Shown here in pieces: positions 1 to 13,000 of a stretch of 64,000 bases of DNA (position 1 is the first letter of the stretch; every line of letters starts with the position of its first letter). The position numbers were made by a program, and so were the translations under genes. This DNA comes from Haliotis asinina (taxonomy: Eukaryota > Mollusca > Gastropoda > Lepetellida > Haliotidae). The DNA lies in NCBI RefSeq assembly GCF_037392515.1, contig NW_027133934.1, positions 1 through 64,000 of the forward strand, read 5' to 3'. The notes below the pieces were generated by a model that had not been told where the DNA came from, did no database searches, and saw only the letters and a program-made list of their open reading frames with translations.

Positions 1-89
1 GTTTCCAACTCAGTCAGATCCATGATGAGGTAAGGGCTGTGGTAATACTACGTTTGATTGTGTCAAATTGTCTCTTGTTCTGTGGAAGC

Positions 90-424
90 GTTTTATTTTC
101 CAGCAGGACCACGACCCAAAACATTGTTCAAAGCATTCGCGGGCCTAGTTTCGGACCCCAAATATGACATTATTAGATTGGCCAAGCTACAGCCATGACC
201 GAAATCCAACAGAAAATGTTTGGGAGTTTATGAAGGAAAGTGTCAATAAGAGAAATCTAGGCCGATATTGGGGCAGCATGGACCATGACTTTGTAACTTC
301 TTTGATCAGTAGTATGCCCCTATGAACCCTGTGTTGCTGCCCATGGTGACTTGACAAAATACTAACTGTTCTGTCTTTTAATTTGGAGTTATGTTTTGGT
401 CAATAACTTCTGGTCATACTATAA
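90..424 (+). mobile_element. Tc1-family (DD34E) transposase 3' fragment in array unit 1
   Basis: One frame reads FIFQQDHDPKHCSKHSR and, after an in-frame TAG, LDWPSYSHDRNPTENVW, the second catalytic Asp and the Glu of a Tc1 transposase with exactly 34 residues between them. The following SLISSMP matches SLIGSMP near the C terminus of the intact transposase at 35865-36839. After a frame change the relic ends in GDLTKY where the intact protein has GDLIKY. Sequence near 400-424 resembles the terminal inverted repeat of that element. The first catalytic Asp and the DNA-binding half are absent. Copies recur at +2600, +5200, +7800, +10400 and +13000. Confidence 0.85.
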
Positions 425-1078
425 CTAGGGACCTACTCTCATCCGTACGTGAACCTGGCGCAGGAAACTCGAGGTTGATAGAATGAGCAAAAGTACTCGT
501 CGAAAGGTTGTGATGTGACGCTGTACAGATCTGACATTGTAAAACATCTTTTAAATTATTCTTCCCCAAATATGTGTACTAATTGCACCATTCGACAGAT
601 TTTCCTGTTGATTCTCCGCTGTATGCACTGCATCTTTCAGACTTCAATGTATAGTTGACAGAACATACTTCCTTTCAGTCTCATCTCTGATCACCTGTCA
701 CAGTCCATATCCAGTCAGTTTATAGTCCTAGTGATGTAAGTGTTATGGATAGATTAATTGTTTTCAACTTTATACATATGGTTGTTTCTGAGCTTGTGCC
801 AGTATCCGTGCCGTTACCATGGCTGCGCGTGTATTCTACCTTCACTGCTGATTACCACATCCATTACACGCAGGTTGTGTAAATAAATACCCCAAATGTG
901 AGAGGCACTTAACAGCATCTTGTTCTTTAACCTCACATGCAAACTCATGTCCGTTATGTTGTGGAAAGCATGACATAGCACGATCTACTTTGATGTATAA
1001 GCAGACTTGCAAAACTATGAATCATGGATCAAGCAGAAACGCCTCTACAGGTTTGTACTTGAAGAATGAACATGAAGT

Positions 1079-1140
1079 GAGTGTGTTTGTGCGTGTGTGC
1101 GCGCGTGCGTGTGTGCGTGGTGTCTGGTGTCTGGTTGTGT
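1079..1140. repeat. GT/GC-rich microsatellite in array unit 1
   Basis: Alternating purine-pyrimidine tract (gtgtgt, gcgcgc, then gtgtctg steps) that could adopt Z-form DNA. It is repeated unchanged in every unit at 2600-bp spacing. Confidence 0.8.
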
Positions 1141-1475
1141 AATATCATCCTTCAGTAGAATCACATGTGACATAAAAGTTTGATTTCTAATTGAGGGTAG
1201 ACTGGCAACTAGTCTCTGAAATGAACATATTTTACAGTCAAAATCAGTTAGAAATCTAGACTTATTGGGCTTTCTTCTATATATTTGCTTCAGGGTGTGT
1301 ATGACAGACTATCATTGAGGGATAAAAACACAGACGGATGCAGGACAAATAGGGTTACTACTTTGTGAGTGAGTTAAACGCACCTTTAAAGAGTTCCAGT
1401 AGTGTTGTGAGGGAGAGGCTAGTGTGTTTCAACTTTGTCTCAATGTCGCAGAGCCATACCATTTTCCCTTCCATG

Positions 1476-1740
1476 CATCTTCATGCTTTGTTTGTTTGTT
1501 GTTAACGCCTCACTCAGCACTGTTCTAACCATATGCAGTGGTTTGTATATAAAAACCTGTGGAAAAGACAGTTCAGTGGTCAACAGCATGAGCATCAGTC
1601 TACACAGTTGGGATACGATGATGTGTCAACCAAGTGAGCCAGTCTGCCCCCCTGACCTTCTTAGTCATGACAAGCATGGGCTGCTGAAGACAAATTGTAG
1701 CTGGTATCTTCATGGGTGGCAGGTGGACAGAGAACCTGAA
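1476..1740 (+). mobile_element. Diverged SINE copy (a) in array unit 1
   Basis: Contains diverged forms of the abalone-type SINE blocks in order: cactcagcactgttctaacc, a cagttcagtggtcaacagc block, gatgatgtgtcaaccaagtg, cttcttagtcatgacaagc. The 109-codon open frame over it (1435-1764) is repeat-derived and is repeated in units 2 to 5, so I do not call it a gene. Same-strand copies occur in all six units. Confidence 0.8.
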
Positions 1741-1978
1741 GAAATTTTGACTTACTTCATGTAGACTGTGCTAGGTCAAACAGATAATATTAATTGGACT
1801 GCAGGACAGACTTCCTTGGTATGTGCATTGTGCAATAGATCCGTTATAAAATGCTCAATTCACACCTTTTCATGCACAATGGCGCAGTTATTACTAACAT
1901 GTAACAGTGTGACTCATCAATGCTCGAAGAATCGTGCATTCTGCAAATGGTTCCCCAGTTATTCCTGATAAAACTCTC

Positions 1979-2160
1979 TGCTTCCTAATGGCCCATCTTG
2001 CATGGGGGGCAATGGGGCATCCTAATGGTTCCTCACACTACAGACAGAGGTTTGGTTCCCCACAAGGTTACAATATGTGAAGCCCATTTCAGTTGTCACC
2101 TATAGTGATATTGTTTGAATATTGCTAAAAGCAAGGTAAAACAATACTTACTCACTCACC
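1979..2160 (+). mobile_element. SINE tail with tRNA-like segment (b) in array unit 1
   Basis: A ggtttggttccccac stretch resembles a tRNA B box. It is followed by the usual tail of this repeat class (gaagcccatttc, then gtgatattgtttgaatattg, gctaaaagc) and ends in actcactcac. The 129-bp deletion in unit 6 removes the front of this segment. Confidence 0.65.
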
Positions 2161-2474
2161 CCCTCACAGTGACAATTTATGGGAGATCACACTATCAGAG
2201 AGGCTATATTGGTGACATTGACAAGGGAAGATGGAGGTCACTGGTAGGTGCGTTTGGGTGAGGTGTTTTGAACCTTGAACCATTGTAAAAGTGTCAAGCG
2301 CGTTTCAACTCAGTTTTGACGCAGACCGGAGGGTGACTTGGTATAAGTATTAAAAATTGTGCAGATACCTCATGATCAAACATTACCAAAGTAATGCTAT
2401 TATATGAATAGCTCTCTGTCTGGTGTCTTGCATGACAAGATATGTGGGCATCATTACAGCCATATGATTTAGTT

Positions 2475-2628
2475 TGGTTTGTTGTTTTACACCACATTCA
2501 GCAATGTTCCAGCTATATCATGGCAGTCTGTAAATAACTGAATCTGGACCAAACAATCCAGTGATCGACAGAATGACCATCAATTGGGATACGATGACAT
2601 GTTTCAACTCAGTCAGATCCATGATGAG
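2475..2628 (+). mobile_element. Diverged SINE copy (c) across the array unit junction
   Basis: Blocks cattcagcaatgttccagc, gtctgtaaataactgaatc, ccaaacaatccagtgatc and gggatacgatgac match the SINE core in the same orientation as copy (a). The 2600-bp phase used here and the right limit of the array (15518) both fall in or just after this segment. Confidence 0.75.
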
Positions 2629-5600
2629 GTAAGGGCTGTGGTAATACTACGTTTGATTGTGTCAAATTGTCTCTTGTTCTGTGGAAGCGTTTTATTTTCC
2701 AGCAGGACCACGACCCAAAACATTGTTCAAAGCATTCGCGGGCCTAGTTTCGGACCCCAAATATGACATTATTAGATTGGCCAAGCTACAGCCATGACCG
2801 AAATCCAACAGAAAATGTTTGGGAGTTTATGAAGGAAAGTGTCAATAAGAGAAATCTAGGCCGATATTGGGGCAGCATGGACCATGACTTTGTAACTTCT
2901 TTGATCAGTAGTATGCCCCTATGAACCCTGTGTTGCTGCCCATGGTGACTTGACAAAATACTAACTGTTCTGTCTTTTAATTTGGAGTTATGTTTTGGTC
3001 AATAACTTCTGGTCATACTATAACTAGGGACCTACTCTCATCCGTACGTGAACCTGGCGCAGGAAACTCGAGGTTGATAGAATGAGCAAAAGTACTCGTC
3101 GAAAGGTTGTGATGTGACGCTGTACAGATCTGACATTGTAAAACATCTTTTAAATTATTCTTCCCCAAATATGTGTACTAATTGCACCATTCGACAGATT
3201 TTCCTGTTGATTCTCCGCTGTATGCACTGCATCTTTCAGACTTCAATGTATAGTTGACAGAACATACTTCCTTTCAGTCTCATCTCTGATCACCTGTCAC
3301 AGTCCATATCCAGTCAGTTTATAGTCCTAGTGATGTAAGTGTTATGGATAGATTAATTGTTTTCAACTTTATACATATGGTTGTTTCTGAGCTTGTGCCA
3401 GTATCCGTGCCGTTACCATGGCTGCGCGTGTATTCTACCTTCACTGCTGATTACCACATCCATTACACGCAGGTTGTGTAAATAAATACCCCAAATGTGA
3501 GAGGCACTTAACAGCATCTTGTTCTTTAACCTCACATGCAAACTCATGTCCGTTATGTTGTGGAAAGCATGACATAGCACGATCTACTTTGATGTATAAG
3601 CAGACTTTGCAAAACTATGAATCATGGATCAAGCAGAAACGCCTCTACAGGTTTGTACTTGAAGAATGAACATGAAGTGAGTGTGTTTGTGCGTGTGTGC
3701 GCGCGTGCGTGTGTGCGTGGTGTCTGGTGTCTGGTTGTGTAATATCATCCTTCAGTAGAATCACATGTGACATAAAAGTTTGATTTCTAATTGAGGGTAG
3801 ACTGGCAACTAGTCTCTGAAATGAACATATTTTACAGTCAAAATCAGTTAGAAATCTAGACTTATTGGGCTTTCTTCTATATATTTGCTTCAGGGTGTGT
3901 ATGACAGACTATCATTGAGGGATAAAAACACAGACGGATGCAGGACAAATAGGGTTACTACTTTGTGAGTGAGTTAAACGCACCTTTAAAGAGTTCCAGT
4001 AGTGTTGTGAGGGAGAGGCTAGTGTGTTTCAACTTTGTCTCAATGTCGCAGAGCCATACCATTTTCCCTTCCATGCATCTTCATGCTTTGTTTGTTTGTT
4101 GTTAACGCCTCACTCAGCACTGTTCTAACCATATGCAGTGGTTTGTATATAAAAACCTGTGGAAAAGACAGTTCAGTGGTCAACAGCATGAGCATCAGTC
4201 TACACAGTTGGGATACGATGATGTGTCAACCAAGTGAGCCAGTCTGCCCCCCTGACCTTCTTAGTCATGACAAGCATGGGCTGCTGAAGACAAATTGTAG
4301 CTGGTATCTTCATGGGTGGCAGGTGGACAGAGAACCTGAAGAAATTTTGACTTACTTCATGTAGACTGTGCTAGGTCAAACAGATAATATTAATTGGACT
4401 GCAGGACAGACTTCCTTGGTATGTGCATTGTGCAATAGATCCGTTATAAAATGCTCAATTCACACCTTTTCATGCACAATGGCGCAGTTATTACTAACAT
4501 GTAACAGTGTGACTCATCAATGCTCGAAGAATCGTGCATTCTGCAAATGGTTCCCCAGTTATTCCTGATAAAACTCTCTGCTTCCTAATGGCCCATCTTG
4601 CATGGGGGGCAATGGGGCATCCTAATGGTTCCTCACACTACAGACAGAGGTTTGGTTCCCCACAAGGTTACAATATGTGAAGCCCATTTCAGTTGTCACC
4701 TATAGTGATATTGTTTGAATATTGCTAAAAGCAAGGTAAAACAATACTTACTCACTCACCCCCTCACAGTGACAATTTATGGGAGATCACACTATCAGAG
4801 AGGCTATATTGGTGACATTGACAAGGGAAGATGGAGGTCACTGGTAGGTGCGTTTGGGTGAGGTGTTTTGAACCTTGAACCATTGTAAAAGTGTCAAGCG
4901 CGTTTCAACTCAGTTTTGACGCAGACCGGAGGGTGACTTGGTATAAGTATTAAAAATTGTGCAGATACCTCATGATCAAACATTACCAAAGTAATGCTAT
5001 TATATGAATAGCTCTCTGTCTGGTGTCTTGCATGACAAGATATGTGGGCATCATTACAGCCATATGATTTAGTTTGGTTTGTTGTTTTACACCACATTCA
5101 GCAATGTTCCAGCTATATCATGGCAGTCTGTAAATAACTGAATCTGGACCAAACAATCCAGTGATCGACAGAATGACCATCAATTGGGATACGATGACAT
5201 GTTTCAACTCAGTCAGATCCATGATGAGGTAAGGGCTGTGGTAATACTACGTTTGATTGTGTCAAATTGTCTCTTGTTCTGTGGAAGCGTTTTATTTTCC
5301 AGCAGGACCACGACCCAAAACATTGTTCAAAGCATTCGCGGGCCTAGTTTCGGACCCCAAATATGACATTATTAGATTGGCCAAGCTACAGCCATGACCG
5401 AAATCCAACAGAAAATGTTTGGGAGTTTATGAAGGAAAGTGTCAATAAGAGAAATCTAGGCCGATATTGGGGCAGCATGGACCATGACTTTGTAACTTCT
5501 TTGATCAGTAGTATGCCCCTATGAACCCTGTGTTGCTGCCCATGGTGACTTGACAAAATACTAACTGTTCTGTCTTTTAATTTGGAGTTATGTTTTGGTC

Positions 5601-8600
5601 AATAACTTCTGGTCATACTATAACTAGGGACCTACTCTCATCCGTACGTGAACCTGGCGCAGGAAACTCGAGGTTGATAGAATGAGCAAAAGTACTCGTC
5701 GAAAGGTTGTGATGTGACGCTGTACAGATCTGACATTGTAAAACATCTTTTAAATTATTCTTCCCCAAATATGTGTACTAATTGCACCATTCGACAGATT
5801 TTCCTGTTGATTCTCCGCTGTATGCACTGCATCTTTCAGACTTCAATGTATAGTTGACAGAACATACTTCCTTTCAGTCTCATCTCTGATCACCTGTCAC
5901 AGTCCATATCCAGTCAGTTTATAGTCCTAGTGATGTAAGTGTTATGGATAGATTAATTGTTTTCAACTTTATACATATGGTTGTTTCTGAGCTTGTGCCA
6001 GTATCCGTGCCGTTACCATGGCTGCGCGTGTATTCTACCTTCACTGCTGATTACCACATCCATTACACGCAGGTTGTGTAAATAAATACCCCAAATGTGA
6101 GAGGCACTTAACAGCATCTTGTTCTTTAACCTCACATGCAAACTCATGTCCGTTATGTTGTGGAAAGCATGACATAGCACGATCTACTTTGATGTATAAG
6201 CAGACTTTGCAAAACTATGAATCATGGATCAAGCAGAAACGCCTCTACAGGTTTGTACTTGAAGAATGAACATGAAGTGAGTGTGTTTGTGCGTGTGTGC
6301 GCGCGTGCGTGTGTGCGTGGTGTCTGGTGTCTGGTTGTGTAATATCATCCTTCAGTAGAATCACATGTGACATAAAAGTTTGATTTCTAATTGAGGGTAG
6401 ACTGGCAACTAGTCTCTGAAATGAACATATTTTACAGTCAAAATCAGTTAGAAATCTAGACTTATTGGGCTTTCTTCTATATATTTGCTTCAGGGTGTGT
6501 ATGACAGACTATCATTGAGGGATAAAAACACAGACGGATGCAGGACAAATAGGGTTACTACTTTGTGAGTGAGTTAAACGCACCTTTAAAGAGTTCCAGT
6601 AGTGTTGTGAGGGAGAGGCTAGTGTGTTTCAACTTTGTCTCAATGTCGCAGAGCCATACCATTTTCCCTTCCATGCATCTTCATGCTTTGTTTGTTTGTT
6701 GTTAACGCCTCACTCAGCACTGTTCTAACCATATGCAGTGGTTTGTATATAAAAACCTGTGGAAAAGACAGTTCAGTGGTCAACAGCATGAGCATCAGTC
6801 TACACAGTTGGGATACGATGATGTGTCAACCAAGTGAGCCAGTCTGCCCCCCTGACCTTCTTAGTCATGACAAGCATGGGCTGCTGAAGACAAATTGTAG
6901 CTGGTATCTTCATGGGTGGCAGGTGGACAGAGAACCTGAAGAAATTTTGACTTACTTCATGTAGACTGTGCTAGGTCAAACAGATAATATTAATTGGACT
7001 GCAGGACAGACTTCCTTGGTATGTGCATTGTGCAATAGATCCGTTATAAAATGCTCAATTCACACCTTTTCATGCACAATGGCGCAGTTATTACTAACAT
7101 GTAACAGTGTGACTCATCAATGCTCGAAGAATCGTGCATTCTGCAAATGGTTCCCCAGTTATTCCTGATAAAACTCTCTGCTTCCTAATGGCCCATCTTG
7201 CATGGGGGGCAATGGGGCATCCTAATGGTTCCTCACACTACAGACAGAGGTTTGGTTCCCCACAAGGTTACAATATGTGAAGCCCATTTCAGTTGTCACC
7301 TATAGTGATATTGTTTGAATATTGCTAAAAGCAAGGTAAAACAATACTTACTCACTCACCCCCTCACAGTGACAATTTATGGGAGATCACACTATCAGAG
7401 AGGCTATATTGGTGACATTGACAAGGGAAGATGGAGGTCACTGGTAGGTGCGTTTGGGTGAGGTGTTTTGAACCTTGAACCATTGTAAAAGTGTCAAGCG
7501 CGTTTCAACTCAGTTTTGACGCAGACCGGAGGGTGACTTGGTATAAGTATTAAAAATTGTGCAGATACCTCATGATCAAACATTACCAAAGTAATGCTAT
7601 TATATGAATAGCTCTCTGTCTGGTGTCTTGCATGACAAGATATGTGGGCATCATTACAGCCATATGATTTAGTTTGGTTTGTTGTTTTACACCACATTCA
7701 GCAATGTTCCAGCTATATCATGGCAGTCTGTAAATAACTGAATCTGGACCAAACAATCCAGTGATCGACAGAATGACCATCAATTGGGATACGATGACAT
7801 GTTTCAACTCAGTCAGATCCATGATGAGGTAAGGGCTGTGGTAATACTACGTTTGATTGTGTCAAATTGTCTCTTGTTCTGTGGAAGCGTTTTATTTTCC
7901 AGCAGGACCACGACCCAAAACATTGTTCAAAGCATTCGCGGGCCTAGTTTCGGACCCCAAATATGACATTATTAGATTGGCCAAGCTACAGCCATGACCG
8001 AAATCCAACAGAAAATGTTTGGGAGTTTATGAAGGAAAGTGTCAATAAGAGAAATCTAGGCCGATATTGGGGCAGCATGGACCATGACTTTGTAACTTCT
8101 TTGATCAGTAGTATGCCCCTATGAACCCTGTGTTGCTGCCCATGGTGACTTGACAAAATACTAACTGTTCTGTCTTTTAATTTGGAGTTATGTTTTGGTC
8201 AATAACTTCTGGTCATACTATAACTAGGGACCTACTCTCATCCGTACGTGAACCTGGCGCAGGAAACTCGAGGTTGATAGAATGAGCAAAAGTACTCGTC
8301 GAAAGGTTGTGATGTGACGCTGTACAGATCTGACATTGTAAAACATCTTTTAAATTATTCTTCCCCAAATATGTGTACTAATTGCACCATTCGACAGATT
8401 TTCCTGTTGATTCTCCGCTGTATGCACTGCATCTTTCAGACTTCAATGTATAGTTGACAGAACATACTTCCTTTCAGTCTCATCTCTGATCACCTGTCAC
8501 AGTCCATATCCAGTCAGTTTATAGTCCTAGTGATGTAAGTGTTATGGATAGATTAATTGTTTTCAACTTTATACATATGGTTGTTTCTGAGCTTGTGCCA

Positions 8601-11600
8601 GTATCCGTGCCGTTACCATGGCTGCGCGTGTATTCTACCTTCACTGCTGATTACCACATCCATTACACGCAGGTTGTGTAAATAAATACCCCAAATGTGA
8701 GAGGCACTTAACAGCATCTTGTTCTTTAACCTCACATGCAAACTCATGTCCGTTATGTTGTGGAAAGCATGACATAGCACGATCTACTTTGATGTATAAG
8801 CAGACTTTGCAAAACTATGAATCATGGATCAAGCAGAAACGCCTCTACAGGTTTGTACTTGAAGAATGAACATGAAGTGAGTGTGTTTGTGCGTGTGTGC
8901 GCGCGTGCGTGTGTGCGTGGTGTCTGGTGTCTGGTTGTGTAATATCATCCTTCAGTAGAATCACATGTGACATAAAAGTTTGATTTCTAATTGAGGGTAG
9001 ACTGGCAACTAGTCTCTGAAATGAACATATTTTACAGTCAAAATCAGTTAGAAATCTAGACTTATTGGGCTTTCTTCTATATATTTGCTTCAGGGTGTGT
9101 ATGACAGACTATCATTGAGGGATAAAAACACAGACGGATGCAGGACAAATAGGGTTACTGCTTTGTGAGTGAGTTAAACGCACCTTTAAAGAGTTCCAGT
9201 AGTGTTGTGAGGGAGAGGCTAGTGTGTTTCAACTTTGTCTCAATGTCGCAGAGCCATACCATTTTCCCTTCCATGCATCTTCATGCTTTGTTTGTTTGTT
9301 GTTAACGCCTCACTCAGCACTGTTCTAACCATATGCAGTGGTTTGTATATAAAAACCTGTGGAAAAGACAGTTCAGTGGTCAACAGCATGAGCATCAGTC
9401 TACACAGTTGGGATACGATGATGTGTCAACCAAGTGAGCCAGTCTGCCCCCCTGACCTTCTTAGTCATGACAAGCATGGGCTGCTGAAGACAAATTGTAG
9501 CTGGTATCTTCATGGGTGGCAGGTGGACAGAGAACCTGAAGAAATTTTGACTTACTTCATGTAGACTGTGCTAGGTCAAACAGATAATATTAATTGGACT
9601 GCAGGACAGACTTCCTTGGTATGTGCATTGTGCAATAGATCCGTTATAAAATGCTCAATTCACACCTTTTCATGCACAATGGCGCAGTTATTACTAACAT
9701 GTAACAGTGTGACTCATCAATGCTCGAAGAATCGTGCATTCTGCAAATGGTTCCCCAGTTATTCCTGATAAAACTCTCTGCTTCCTAATGGCCCATCTTG
9801 CATGGGGGGCAATGGGGCATCCTAATGGTTCCTCACACTACAGACAGAGGTTTGGTTCCCCACAAGGTTACAATATGTGAAGCCCATTTCAGTTGTCACC
9901 TATAGTGATATTGTTTGAATATTGCTAAAAGCAAGGTAAAACAATACTTACTCACTCACCCCCTCACAGTGACAATTTATGGGAGATCACACTATCAGAG
10001 AGGCTATATTGGTGACATTGACAAGGGAAGATGGAGGTCACTGGTAGGTGCGTTTGGGTGAGGTGTTTTGAACCTTGAACCATTGTAAAAGTGTCAAGCG
10101 CGTTTCAACTCAGTTTTGACGCAGACCGGAGGGTGACTTGGTATAAGTATTAAAAATTGTGCAGATACCTCATGATCAAACATTACCAAAGTAATGCTAT
10201 TATATGAATAGCTCTCTGTCTGGTGTCTTGCATGACAAGATATGTGGGCATCATTACAGCCATATGATTTAGTTTGGTTTGTTGTTTTACACCACATTCA
10301 GCAATGTTCCAGCTATATCATGGCAGTCTGTAAATAACTGAATCTGGACCAAACAATCCAGTGATCGACAGAATGACCATCAATTGGGATACGATGACAT
10401 GTTTCAACTCAGTCAGATCCATGATGAGGTAAGGGCTGTGGTAATACTACGTTTGATTGTGTCAAATTGTCTCTTGTTCTGTGGAAGCGTTTTATTTTCC
10501 AGCAGGACCACGACCCAAAACATTGTTCAAAGCATTCGCGGGCCTAGTTTCGGACCCCAAATATGACATTATTAGATTGGCCAAGCTACAGCCATGACCG
10601 AAATCCAACAGAAAATGTTTGGGAGTTTATGAAGGAAAGTGTCAATAAGAGAAATCTAGGCCGATATTGGGGCAGCATGGACCATGACTTTGTAACTTCT
10701 TTGATCAGTAGTATGCCCCTATGAACCCTGTGTTGCTGCCCATGGTGACTTGACAAAATACTAACTGTTCTGTCTTTTAATTTGGAGTTATGTTTTGGTC
10801 AATAACTTCTGGTCATACTATAACTAGGGACCTACTCTCATCCGTACGTGAACCTGGCGCAGGAAACTCGAGGTTGATAGAATGAGCAAAAGTACTCGTC
10901 GAAAGGTTGTGATGTGACGCTGTACAGATCTGACATTGTAAAACATCTTTTAAATTATTCTTCCCCAAATATGTGTACTAATTGCACCATTCGACAGATT
11001 TTCCTGTTGATTCTCCGCTGTATGCACTGCATCTTTCAGACTTCAATGTATAGTTGACAGAACATACTTCCTTTCAGTCTCATCTCTGATCACCTGTCAC
11101 AGTCCATATCCAGTCAGTTTATAGTCCTAGTGATGTAAGTGTTATGGATAGATTAATTGTTTTCAACTTTATACATATGGTTGTTTCTGAGCTTGTGCCA
11201 GTATCCGTGCCGTTACCATGGCTGCGCGTGTATTCTACCTTCACTGCTGATTACCACATCCATTACACGCAGGTTGTGTAAATAAATACCCCAAATGTGA
11301 GAGGCACTTAACAGCATCTTGTTCTTTAACCTCACATGCAAACTCATGTCCGTTATGTTGTGGAAAGCATGACATAGCACGATCTACTTTGATGTATAAG
11401 CAGACTTTGCAAAACTATGAATCATGGATCAAGCAGAAACGCCTCTACAGGTTTGTACTTGAAGAATGAACATGAAGTGAGTGTGTTTGTGCGTGTGTGC
11501 GCGCGTGCGTGTGTGCGTGGTGTCTGGTGTCTGGTTGTGTAATATCATCCTTCAGTAGAATCACATGTGACATAAAAGTTTGATTTCTAATTGAGGGTAG

Positions 11601-13000
11601 ACTGGCAACTAGTCTCTGAAATGAACATATTTTACAGTCAAAATCAGTTAGAAATCTAGACTTATTGGGCTTTCTTCTATATATTTGCTTCAGGGTGTGT
11701 ATGACAGACTATCATTGAGGGATAAAAACACAGACGGATGCAGGACAAATAGGGTTACTACTTTGTGAGTGAGTTAAACGCACCTTTAAAGAGTTCCAGT
11801 AGTGTTGTGAGGGAGAGGCTAGTGTGTTTCAACTTTGTCTCAATGTCGCAGAGCCATACCATTTTCCCTTCCATGCATCTTCATGCTTTGTTTGTTTGTT
11901 GTTAACGCCTCACTCAGCACTGTTCTAACCATATGCAGTGGTTTGTATATAAAAACCTGTGGAAAAGACAGTTCAGTGGTCAACAGCATGAGCATCAGTC
12001 TACACAGTTGGGATACGATGATGTGTCAACCAAGTGAGCCAGTCTGCCCCCCTGACCTTCTTAGTCATGACAAGCATGGGCTGCTGAAGACAAATTGTAG
12101 CTGGTATCTTCATGGGTGGCAGGTGGACAGAGAACCTGAAGAAATTTTGACTTACTTCATGTAGACTGTGCTAGGTCAAACAGATAATATTAATTGGACT
12201 GCAGGACAGACTTCCTTGGTATGTGCATTGTGCAATAGATCCGTTATAAAATGCTCAATTCACACCTTTTCATGCACAATGGCGCAGTTATTACTAACAT
12301 GTAACAGTGTGACTCATCAATGCTCGAAGAATCGTGCATTCTGCAAATGGTTCCCCAGTTATTCCTGATAAAACTCTCTGCTTCCTAATGGCCCATCTTG
12401 CATGGGGGGCAATGGGGCATCCTAATGGTTCCTCACACTACAGACAGAGGTTTGGTTCCCCACAAGGTTACAATATGTGAAGCCCATTTCAGTTGTCACC
12501 TATAGTGATATTGTTTGAATATTGCTAAAAGCAAGGTAAAACAATACTTACTCACTCACCCCCTCACAGTGACAATTTATGGGAGATCACACTATCAGAG
12601 AGGCTATATTGGTGACATTGACAAGGGAAGATGGAGGTCACTGGTAGGTGCGTTTGGGTGAGGTGTTTTGAACCTTGAACCATTGTAAAAGTGTCAAGCG
12701 CGTTTCAACTCAGTTTTGACGCAGACCGGAGGGTGACTTGGTATAAGTATTAAAAATTGTGCAGATACCTCATGATCAAACATTACCAAAGTAATGCTAT
12801 TATATGAATAGCTCTCTGTCTGGTGTCTTGCATGACAAGATATGTGGGCATCATTACAGCCATATGATTTAGTTTGGTTTGTTGTTTTACACCACATTCA
12901 GCAATGTTCCAGCTATATCATGGCAGTCTGTAAATAACTGAATCTGGACCAAACAATCCAGTGATCGACAGAATGACCATCAATTGGGATACGATGACAT

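Noticed and set aside
1435-1764. 109-codon open frame repeated at 2600-bp spacing, with a hydrophobic start
   Set aside because: It lies over a diverged SINE copy; persistence across units reflects identical units, not selection.
2294-2497. 67-codon minus-strand frame in every array-1 unit
   Set aside because: Short, overlaps the beginning of SINE copy (c), no splice or family evidence.
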